A stretch of DNA of 64,000 nt from Neotamlana nanhaiensis. Its GTDB lineage: Bacteria; Bacteroidota; Bacteroidia; Flavobacteriales; Flavobacteriaceae. Within the stretch, counting starts at the first letter, position 1. Each line of letters begins with the position of its first letter. Under the pieces are notes generated by a model. It worked only from the letters and a program-made list of their open reading frames with translations. It had not been told where the DNA came from and made no database searches. The stretch lies in NCBI RefSeq assembly GCF_000943555.1, contig NZ_JTDV01000002.1:186001-250000 (forward strand), in the 5' to 3' direction. The position numbers and the translations under genes are program-made. This document shows positions 56,990 through 64,000 of the stretch, piece by piece.

Positions 56990-59900
56990 ATGCCATTAAG
57001 AAAACTTATGGCTATTGTTGCCATTTTTACAATAGCTGCATCGTGTAAAAAGAAAGAAGTAGAAACCGATAACCTATTTAAATTTAGAGATTATATTAGC
57101 TACACCTCATCGGGGTATACTTCGGTAGCAGAACCTATTCAAATTAATTTAGCTAACGATGTTGATGGTTGGGAAATGGGACAAGAAATTAACGATAATA
57201 TCGTATCTATTTCACCACACGCCGAAGGTAAACTTACCGTTGCCAATAAGCACACCCTTATTTTCACGCCAGATGAACCTCTAGATCCTGCAACCGAGTA
57301 CACCGTTACGGTTAAACTGGGCAGCATTTATAATGATATTCCTAGCGAGTTCAAAAATTACACTTTTCAGTTTAAAACCATCACGCCAAATTTTAGCATT
57401 GTTACCAACAACTTACAGTCGTATAGCAAAAATTGGCAATATTTAGGTTCGGTGTTACGTTCGGCAGATGTAATTACTTTAGAGGATGCCAAAAAACTTG
57501 TTGAAGCATCACAAAGCGGAAAAAACCTAGCTATTGTTTTTAATGAAGGCAACACAAAATCTAAAGTTTTTGAATTTAAAATTGATAGCATAAACCGTAA
57601 AATTGAAGACAGCGAAATTCTTGTAAAATGGAATGGTAGCGCTATAAAAGCAAATAACAAAGGCGAACAAAAAATACTTATTCCTGGAAAAAATAATTTT
57701 ACAATTGTTGATGTAGATGTTATTCAAGCACCAGAACAATTCCTATCCATTAATTTTTCCGATCCTTTAAAAAAACAGCAGAATTTTGACGGATTAGTTA
57801 CTATTCAAAAGGTAAAAAATCCAAAATATATTGTTGATGGCAACGTACTAAAAGTTTATCCAGACAGTAAATTAGTTGGAAATATTCAAGTTGATGTTTT
57901 TCAAGGTATCGCTAACGATGAAGGTTACAAACTAAAAAAGCCATTTTCAGAAAGCATTTCTTTCGAAGAACTTAAACCACAAGTTCGTTTAATAAGTAAC
58001 GGTACTATTTTGCCTAATTCACAAGAATTAAAATTCAATTTTGAAGCGGTTAATTTAAGTGCTGTTGATGTTAGAATTATCAAGATTTTTGAAGATAACA
58101 TCCTTCAATTTCTACAAGACAATAACCTAAACAGCAATAGCAATCACAGTATTCGAAAAGTAGGGCGCAGAATAGCGAAACAAACCATTCAATTGCAAAC
58201 CGCTACCGAAAACACCGGCAAATGGAAAGCTTACAGTATCGATTTATCGCAATATTTTAAAGCTGATGCTGGAGCCATTTACCGTGTAGAATTAAGTTAC
58301 AACAAAAACTATTCGCTATACGATTGTTCGGCAAATACGTCAACATCTAATGCAGATGATTATGATGATTACTACTACGGGGACGACTATTATTACAATG
58401 GCGATTACAACGAAACACTCACCGAAGACGAAGAATTAAAAGAAGAACAATACTGGGATAATTTAACCTACAGATATCGCGATTACACATACAACTGGCG
58501 TGAGCGCGAAAACCCATGTCACGATGCGTATTACAACGAAGATCGCATTGTTGCTCAGAATTTACTAGCTTCAAACTTAGGTGTTATTGCAAAACAAGGC
58601 ACCAACAATTCTTACTATTTTGCGGTAACCAATATTTTAACCACAAATCCTGAAGCCAATGCTTCTGTGGCTTTATATAACTATCAGCAACAAGAAATTG
58701 CATCTTTATTCACCGATCAAGATGGCTTACTTACCATCGATGCCGACAAGCATGCCGCCTTTGCCATTGTAACCAAAGGCGACAATAAAAGCTATGTAAA
58801 ATTAGCCGATGGCAACTCGCTTTCGTTAAGTAAATTCGATGTTTCTGGAAACAAATTACAACGCGGCTTAAAAGGCTATATTTATGGCGAACGCGGCGTT
58901 TGGCGACCTGGAGACACTTTGCACTTAACATTCATGCTAAACGATGTGGCTAATAAATTACCAAAAGGACATCCTGTAAAAATGGAAATAACTGATCCTA
59001 ATGGTAAATTAGTTTATAAAAATGTAACCACAGACAACCTTAACAATTTTTACACCTTTACCGTACCAACATCGCAAGACGATAAAACCGGAAATTACAA
59101 TGCTAAGGTATCGGTTGGTGGCGCCACATTTAACAAGGATCTAAAAATTGAAACCATTAAACCAAACCGACTAAAAATTAAAGTCGATTTTGAAAACGAT
59201 ATTTTAACCAGCAACGAACCTCTAAACGGAACCTTAGATGTAAAATGGTTACACGGCGCTGCTGGAAAAAATCTAAAAGCTGAAATCAAGGCAAAATTTA
59301 GCACTTCGTATACCGGATTTGAAAACTACAACAATTACGTATTTACCGATCCGACGCGCCAATTTCAAGCCGAAGAAGTTAACGTTTTTGATGGCAAAGT
59401 AGATGCCGACGGTTTGGCAAACATCAACTCAAAAATAACCGTTAAGAAAAATGCTCCAGGCATGCTAAACGTACAATTTTTAGTGCGTGCATTCGAAAAT
59501 GGTGGCGATTTTTCAATGGATGCATTCACCAAAAAGTATGCACCTTACGAATCTTTTGTTGGTTTAAAATCTCCTAAAGGAAACGCCTACGGCTCATTTT
59601 ACACAGACGAAAATCAAACGTTCGATGTGGTTGTAGTCGACAAAGACGGCAAACCTATAAAACGAAATAACTTAGAAGTTAAAGTTTATAAAATTGAATG
59701 GCGTTGGTGGTGGAATTCTTCTTACGACAACCTATCGAGCTACGTTTCTAGCAGCTACCACAGACCCTACTTAGACAAAAAAGTAAATACCGATGCCAAC
59801 GGAAAAGGCTCATTCAGTATTAAAATTCCAGACAACGAACGCGGACGCTACCTCATTAGAGTTATCGATCCTAAAAGTGGTCATGCTACTGGACGAACCG

Positions 59901-62560
59901 CTTATTTTTACAAAAACTGGTGGAAAAAAGCCCCTTCGAGCGATAAAGAAGCGGCAAAAATGTTAGTATTTTCAGCCGATAGAGAACAATACAATGTTGG
60001 CGAAACGGCAAAAATCACCTTCAATTCTGGCAACGAAGGTCGTGCCTTAGTCAGTATAGAAAACGGCACCGAAGTACTCGATTACAAGTGGGTAAAAACT
60101 CAAAAAGGTGAAACGGTTGTCGATGTGCCAATCACCAATTTAATGGCTCCAAATGTGTTTGTGAATATTTCGTTACTACAACCGCATGCTATTTCGGCAA
60201 ACGATTTACCAATTCGTTTGTATGGCGTTATTCCTATTATAGTCGACGATCCTAACACCAAACTGGAGCCGCAAATAAAAATGCCAGACGTGTTAAAACC
60301 AGAACAAGAATTCAAAGTTTCGGTATCAGAGAAAAACAAAAAAGCAATGACTTACACTATCGCTATGGTAGAAGAAGGCTTGCTCGATTTAACGCGCTTT
60401 AAAACACCTAATGCTTGGGATGAATTTTACAAGCGTGAAGCTTTAGGCGTAAAGACCTGGGATATTTTCGATGATGTTATTGGCGCTTATTCTGGTAGTA
60501 TAGACCAAGTGTTCGCAATTGGTGGTGATGGCAGTGCCTTAGCAGGAAAAAACAAAAAAGTCAACCGCTTTAAACCTGTGGTTACCGTTTTAGGGCCGTT
60601 TACTTTAAAAGCAGGCGAAAATAAGACCCACAGCATAAAATTACCAAACTACATTGGTTCGGTTCGTACGATGGTAATTGCCGGAGATAACAACAATGAA
60701 GCCTACGGAAGCACCGATAAAACCGTACCAGTAAAAAAACCATTAATGGTGTTAGCATCGCTTCCGCGGAAATTAAGCCCAGGTGAAAAAGTAACTTTAC
60801 CGGTAACTGTTTTTGCCATGGAGAACAAAGTGAAAAATGTTAACATCAATTTGAAACTAAGCAACGGCATCTCCATTGTTGGCGAGCAAACCAAACGTTT
60901 AAACTTTGCTAAACCCGATGAGCAAATGGCGTATTTTGAGTTAGATGTTAGCAAAGCAAAAGGCATAAATACCATTGAAGTTGTTGCCACTGGAAATGGT
61001 GAAAAATCGACCTACAAAGTTGAATTAGATGTGGTAAACCCAAACCCAATAACTTCAAAAGCCATCGATAAAACTTTAGAAGCAAAAGCGTCTGGATCTA
61101 TAGATTTTTCAACCTTTGGTGTAGCAGGAACTAATGGTGCCACGGTAGAATTTTCAACCTTACCACCAATGGACTTTACACGCAGATTAGAATACTTAAT
61201 TCAGTATCCACATGGTTGTGTAGAGCAAACCACATCTGCTATTTTTCCGCAGTTATTCTTAAGTGACATTTTCGATTTAACGTTCGATAAAAAGAAAAAC
61301 ATCCAAACCAACATTGAAAATGGCATTAAAAAATTAGCACATTTTCAGCAACCAAATGGTGGATTAAGCTATTGGATGGGCGAGAATTCAGCCAACGATT
61401 GGGGTACCAGTTACGCAGGTCATTTCATGATTGAAGCTGAAAAGAAAGGCTATGTATTACCGTTAACTTTTAAAAGTAACTGGCTAAACTATCAAAAACA
61501 AGCGGCTCGCGATTGGAGACCAAGCTATAGAACTTACAACTCCGATTTAGCACAAGCCTACCGTTTATACACCTTAGCATTAGCTGGAAATGCCGATTTA
61601 GCAAGTATGAACCGCTTACGTGAGTTTACCGAAATCTCGAACGAAGCCAAATGGCGATTAGCTGCAGCCTATGCACTTGCAGGGCAAAAAGAAGCTAGTG
61701 AAGCCATTACAAAAACGGCGAATATTCATTTTCAAGCGCCGCAGTATAACTATTATACTTATGGTTCTATCGATAGAAATCGTGCGATGGCTTTAGAGAC
61801 TATGGTTTTAACCAAAAATCCAAAACAACGTGAACTGGCGCAATACATTGCCAAAGAATTGTCTGGAAATAATTGGATGAGTACACAAACCACGGCTTAC
61901 AGTTTATTAGCGATGGCAAAAATGGTAGACACAAACGGCGGAAAAGCCTTAAACATAAGCTACACCAACAATGGTAATACCGAAACCATCAACACTAAAA
62001 GTGCTATTGCACAACGCGAACTCAACGTTATTGATGGCTCTAATACGCTTTCGTTTACCAATAACATTGATAATGTGGTGTATGTGCGCGTTTTAAATTC
62101 TGGAAAATTGCCTTTAGGTGAAGAAATTGTAGAACAACGCGGACTGAGCGTTACTGTACAATACAAAGATTTAAAAGGCAATAAAATTGATATTTCTAAA
62201 CTGCAACAAGGTCAAGATTTTGTAGCAACTGTGAGCGTAAGTAATCTTAAAAATGAAAACGTAAACGATGTGGCTTTAACGCAAATTTTCCCTTCAGGTT
62301 GGGAAATTGTAAACACCCGTTTCACCGATTTTGGAAGCTCTACCACAAGTCAAGCGCGTTTTACAGATATTAGAGACGACCGTGTTAACTTCTATTTCGA
62401 TTTAGGCAAAAAAGGAAAACAAGGCACTAAAACATTCAATGTTATGCTAAATGCATCGTATTTAGGAACCTATTATTTACCAGGAATTCAAGCCGAAGCC
62501 ATGTATGATAATGAGCATTTAGTAAGAACCAAAGGACAATGGATAACTGTTGAGAAATAG
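56990..62560 (+). CDS. alpha-2-macroglobulin family lipoprotein with thioester
   Basis: This 1856-residue protein has a lipobox at AASC (Cys19). The macroglobulin domains include YIYGERGVWRPGDTLHLTFM. The thioester motif GCVEQ has Cys1410 and Gln1413, so covalent trapping of proteases is possible. The C-terminal thioester-domain helices show NGGLSYWMG and DWGTSYAGHFMIEA. Residues about 453-516 form an unusual Asp/Tyr-rich insertion. Bacterial A2M proteins protect the envelope and are paired with PbpC; the start of that gene lies at 63822. Confidence 0.95.
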   Translation: MPLRKLMAIVAIFTIAASCKKKEVETDNLFKFRDYISYTSSGYTSVAEPIQINLANDVDGWEMGQEINDNIVSISPHAEGKLTVANKHTLIFTPDEPLDPATEYTVTVKLGSIYNDIPSEFKNYTFQFKTITPNFSIVTNNLQSYSKNWQYLGSVLRSADVITLEDAKKLVEASQSGKNLAIVFNEGNTKSKVFEFKIDSINRKIEDSEILVKWNGSAIKANNKGEQKILIPGKNNFTIVDVDVIQAPEQFLSINFSDPLKKQQNFDGLVTIQKVKNPKYIVDGNVLKVYPDSKLVGNIQVDVFQGIANDEGYKLKKPFSESISFEELKPQVRLISNGTILPNSQELKFNFEAVNLSAVDVRIIKIFEDNILQFLQDNNLNSNSNHSIRKVGRRIAKQTIQLQTATENTGKWKAYSIDLSQYFKADAGAIYRVELSYNKNYSLYDCSANTSTSNADDYDDYYYGDDYYYNGDYNETLTEDEELKEEQYWDNLTYRYRDYTYNWRERENPCHDAYYNEDRIVAQNLLASNLGVIAKQGTNNSYYFAVTNILTTNPEANASVALYNYQQQEIASLFTDQDGLLTIDADKHAAFAIVTKGDNKSYVKLADGNSLSLSKFDVSGNKLQRGLKGYIYGERGVWRPGDTLHLTFMLNDVANKLPKGHPVKMEITDPNGKLVYKNVTTDNLNNFYTFTVPTSQDDKTGNYNAKVSVGGATFNKDLKIETIKPNRLKIKVDFENDILTSNEPLNGTLDVKWLHGAAGKNLKAEIKAKFSTSYTGFENYNNYVFTDPTRQFQAEEVNVFDGKVDADGLANINSKITVKKNAPGMLNVQFLVRAFENGGDFSMDAFTKKYAPYESFVGLKSPKGNAYGSFYTDENQTFDVVVVDKDGKPIKRNNLEVKVYKIEWRWWWNSSYDNLSSYVSSSYHRPYLDKKVNTDANGKGSFSIKIPDNERGRYLIRVIDPKSGHATGRTAYFYKNWWKKAPSSDKEAAKMLVFSADREQYNVGETAKITFNSGNEGRALVSIENGTEVLDYKWVKTQKGETVVDVPITNLMAPNVFVNISLLQPHAISANDLPIRLYGVIPIIVDDPNTKLEPQIKMPDVLKPEQEFKVSVSEKNKKAMTYTIAMVEEGLLDLTRFKTPNAWDEFYKREALGVKTWDIFDDVIGAYSGSIDQVFAIGGDGSALAGKNKKVNRFKPVVTVLGPFTLKAGENKTHSIKLPNYIGSVRTMVIAGDNNNEAYGSTDKTVPVKKPLMVLASLPRKLSPGEKVTLPVTVFAMENKVKNVNINLKLSNGISIVGEQTKRLNFAKPDEQMAYFELDVSKAKGINTIEVVATGNGEKSTYKVELDVVNPNPITSKAIDKTLEAKASGSIDFSTFGVAGTNGATVEFSTLPPMDFTRRLEYLIQYPHGCVEQTTSAIFPQLFLSDIFDLTFDKKKNIQTNIENGIKKLAHFQQPNGGLSYWMGENSANDWGTSYAGHFMIEAEKKGYVLPLTFKSNWLNYQKQAARDWRPSYRTYNSDLAQAYRLYTLALAGNADLASMNRLREFTEISNEAKWRLAAAYALAGQKEASEAITKTANIHFQAPQYNYYTYGSIDRNRAMALETMVLTKNPKQRELAQYIAKELSGNNWMSTQTTAYSLLAMAKMVDTNGGKALNISYTNNGNTETINTKSAIAQRELNVIDGSNTLSFTNNIDNVVYVRVLNSGKLPLGEEIVEQRGLSVTVQYKDLKGNKIDISKLQQGQDFVATVSVSNLKNENVNDVALTQIFPSGWEIVNTRFTDFGSSTTSQARFTDIRDDRVNFYFDLGKKGKQGTKTFNVMLNASYLGTYYLPGIQAEAMYDNEHLVRTKGQWITVEK

Positions 62561-62570
62561 CTTAAAAATA

Positions 62571-62635
62571 TCACCTCGTCTTCTGTTTTCCTTAAAAACT
62601 GAAGCCACTCCTCTTTCAATGATGAGAGTCGAATG
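62571..62635 (+). repeat. REP-like element R1 after the A2M gene
   Basis: CACCTCG is followed by a hairpin built on CTTCTGTTTT/AAAACTGAAG, then CCACTCCTC and a degenerate second hairpin. It is a diverged member of the set at 63111 and 63659. Confidence 0.6.
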
Positions 62636-62683
62636 GTGTAACGCATATTAATGATAATTGTAAATTTCGATAATAAACGCAAC

Positions 62684-62746
62684 CAACTCCTTCCCTTTTA
62701 GGGAAGGTGGATTTGATTTCAAAAGAGAAATCAAAGACAGAAGGGT
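62684..62746 (-). repeat. REP-like element L1 (reverse orientation)
   Basis: Plus-strand CAACTCCTTCCCTTTTAGGG, then a GATTTGATTTC/GAAATCAAA hairpin, then AGAAGGGT. Read on the minus strand it has the head-hairpin-hairpin order of the R elements. Confidence 0.6.
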
Positions 62747-62767
62747 ATAACAAAATTAAAAACACAA

Positions 62768-63109
62768 ATGAATACACCATACTATGCCGTAATTTTCACC
62801 TCAACTCAAAAAGATAATATTGAAGGTTACTCTGAAATGGCAGAAAAAATGGAAGCGCTTGCCAAAAAACAAGATGGCTTTTTAGGAATGGATAGCGCAA
62901 GAAACAACACTTCAACTGCGCTCAGTGCAGGCTTAGGAATTACAGTGAGCTATTGGGAAAGTCTTGAAGCTATAAAAAACTGGAAATTAAAAACCGAACA
63001 TTTAATAGCGCAGCAAAAAGGAAGACAAAATTGGTACAGTTGGTATAATGTGAAAATTTGTAAAGTAGAGCGTGAGTATGAATTCCTGCAAAATCAGGAA
63101 TCTCTGTGA
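62768..63109 (+). CDS. antibiotic biosynthesis monooxygenase (ABM) fold protein
   Basis: The 113 residues show the dimeric ferredoxin-like ABM pattern: YYAVIFTSTQ, MAEKMEALAKKQDGFLGMDS, GITVSYWESLEAIKNWK and NWYSWYNVKICKVEREYEF. The last nine residues (FLQNQESL region) are encoded by a palindrome that looks like a repeat, so the tail may be an acquired extension. It is a small cytoplasmic protein with unknown substrate. Confidence 0.85.
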   Translation: MNTPYYAVIFTSTQKDNIEGYSEMAEKMEALAKKQDGFLGMDSARNNTSTALSAGLGITVSYWESLEAIKNWKLKTEHLIAQQKGRQNWYSWYNVKICKVEREYEFLQNQESL

Positions 63110-63110
63110 A

Positions 63111-63174
63111 CCACCTCGACTTTAGTTTCTATACTGAAACTAAAGCCACTCCTCCTTACAAGGAGGAGAGTTGA
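63111..63174 (+). repeat. REP-like element R2
   Basis: CCACCTCG head, hairpin CTTTAGTTTC/GAAACTAAAG, then CCACTCCTCCTT ACAAGGAGGAGAGTTG forming hairpin two. It is a clean copy. Confidence 0.75.
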
Positions 63175-63223
63175 GCAGAAAAAAACAAAAATTAAGGATT
63201 TAAAACCAAGCTAACAAATAAGC

Positions 63224-63270
63224 CCAACTCCTTCCCTTATAGGGAAGGTGTCACGAAGTGACGGAAGGGT
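63224..63270 (-). repeat. REP-like element L2 (reverse orientation)
   Basis: CAACTCCTTCCCTTATAGGG then AAGGTGTCACGAAGTGACGG and AAGGG. It contains two palindromes (CCTTCCCTtatAGGGAAGG and GTCACgaaGTGAC). Confidence 0.75.
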
Positions 63271-63293
63271 TTTAGGGTTTCGAAATACACACT

Positions 63294-63656
63294 ATGAAAA
63301 ACAATATCCACAACCGTAAATATTTAGAAGAACGCAGAAAAGAACTTCGAAAAAGCCTTACACCCGCTGAAGCAACTTTATGGAAAGCACTTCAACGAAA
63401 ACAACTTAAAGGCAGAAAATTTAGAAGACAACACAGCATCACCAATTATATTGTGGATTTTTACTGTGCTTCGGAAAAATTAATCATTGAACTGGGTGGC
63501 GCGTATCATATGAGTTTTGCCCAACAAAACTATGATTACGAACGTACACAAGTTTTAGAAGGGCTAAGATTTAAAGTAATTCGATTTGAAAATAAATTAG
63601 TTTTTGAAAACCTAACTGAAGTTTTGGAGGAAATAAGTAGTCATTTTAAAGCGTAA
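63294..63656 (+). CDS. DUF559 (PD-(D/E)XK/Vsr-like) endonuclease-domain protein, substituted motif
   Basis: The 120 residues match DUF559: LTPAEATLWKALQRKQLKGR, KFRRQHSITNYIVDFYCASE and RFKVIRFENKLVFENLTEVL. Asp55 (VDFYC) and Glu66 are present, but the family motif I recall as ELDG reads ELGG here, with Gly68 in the Asp position. It sits between inverted REP-like elements on both sides, inside the A2M-pbpC interval. Activity may be lost. The cellular role is not established. Confidence 0.85.
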   Translation: MKNNIHNRKYLEERRKELRKSLTPAEATLWKALQRKQLKGRKFRRQHSITNYIVDFYCASEKLIIELGGAYHMSFAQQNYDYERTQVLEGLRFKVIRFENKLVFENLTEVLEEISSHFKA

Positions 63657-63658
63657 GA

Positions 63659-63722
63659 ACCACCTCGCTTTCAATTTCTTTATTGAAATTGAAACCACTC
63701 CTCCTTACAAAGGAGGAGAGTT
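63659..63722 (+). repeat. REP-like element R3
   Basis: CCACCTCG head, hairpin TTTCAATTTC/GAAATTGAAA, then CCACTCCTCCTT ACAAAGGAGGAGAGTT. The first stem differs in sequence from R2 but still pairs. Confidence 0.75.
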
Positions 63723-63758
63723 AAACAGATAATAGTATGAACTAACGAACAAAGAAAC

Positions 63759-63797
63759 AGGGTTTAAATCCAAGTAAGGGTTTAAAGTCGGAAGGGT
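63759..63797 (-). repeat. remnant REP-like element L3
   Basis: Only the AAGTCGGAAGGGT end resembles L1 and L2; the hairpin arms are mostly missing. It precedes pbpC. Confidence 0.4.
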
Positions 63798-63821
63798 GAA
63801 TTAGGAAGTGGTAAAAATTAA

Positions 63822-64000
63822 ATGAACAGAATATTCAATTACATAAAAAACAACAAAATAAAATGCACAGTCGTTTTTGTGTTGCTCATTGCTTATTTTT
63901 TCTGTTTACCAAAACAACTCTTTACAGACCCAACCGCAACGGTAGTTACCAGTAGAAATGATGAATTATTAGGCGCACAAATTGCAAAAGATGGGCAATG
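63822..64000 (+). CDS. pbpC: penicillin-binding protein 1C, N-terminus only (runs off window)
   Basis: ATG 63822 starts MNRIFNYIKNNKIKC, then a transmembrane helix VVFVLLIAYFFCLPK, then LFTDPTATVVTSRNDELLGA, as in the start of PBP1C. It would be a bifunctional glycosyltransferase/transpeptidase. Only 59 codons are visible. Adjacency to an A2M gene is the normal pairing. Confidence 0.8.
   Translation, partial: MNRIFNYIKNNKIKCTVVFVLLIAYFFCLPKQLFTDPTATVVTSRNDELLGAQIAKDGQ

Overview
The window looks like chromosome of a marine-type member of Flavobacteriaceae (Bacteroidota). The basis is AT-rich DNA, promoters of the TAnnTTTG type without clear Shine-Dalgarno sites, many SPII lipoproteins, a Bat aerotolerance operon, and a glycoside-hydrolase cluster. 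No tRNA, rRNA, CRISPR array, prophage or insertion sequence was seen. No SusC/SusD pair lies inside the window.

Layout. (1) 1-10.4 kb: a carbohydrate-degradation cluster suited to galactan or arabinogalactan. It holds GH27 (5' end broken), GH43 with two accessory domains, GH97, a HEXXH protein of DUF6055 type, a GH2 beta-galactosidase and a GH53 endo-galactanase cut by an in-frame TAG. (2) 10.4-13.4 kb: an exo/endonuclease-phosphatase family protein, then the housekeeping run yicC-gmk-nadD. (3) 13.6-18 kb: a CheB-CheR-PAS-histidine kinase-receiver fusion. (4) 18.2-19.9 kb: a compact exosortase cassette. Two tiny secreted proteins with nearly identical C-terminal sorting tails flank an exosortase-like protease and a small membrane protein. 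This is the most interesting locus here. (5) 20-22.5 kb: a lipoprotein, gpsA and a hypothetical gene. (6) 22.5-29.6 kb: an RND efflux operon (GbsR/MarR regulator, adaptor, pump, outer-membrane factor, DUF3861, TetR) with a perfect palindrome at its promoter. (7) 29.8-34.7 kb: a PIF1-type helicase fused to HRDC, pheS, a probable structured RNA, a hypothetical gene and cvpA. (8) 34.7-38 kb: a DUF2490 protein, beta-carbonic anhydrase, a SulP transporter and a small hypothetical gene. (9) 38-47.7 kb: the moxR-DUF58-BatA/B/C/D/E operon, all on the minus strand. (10) 47.8-56.9 kb: lipoproteins, an SDR, an AlbA_2 protein, a beta-barrel protein, an ALDH7-like dehydrogenase and an isoaspartyl peptidase. 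(11) 57-64 kb: an alpha-2-macroglobulin gene and the start of pbpC, separated by a monooxygenase-fold gene and a DUF559 nuclease-like gene embedded in inverted REP-like repeats.

How the genes work together. The first cluster would trim galactose and arabinose from plant or algal galactans, but two of its enzymes are interrupted, which suggests decay or sequence error. The exosortase cassette carries enzyme and presumed substrates together. Carbonic anhydrase plus SulP suggests bicarbonate handling. Bat and MoxR probably act on envelope protein quality. A2M with PbpC is a known envelope-defence pairing. Several intergenic gaps are filled by dispersed palindromic repeats.
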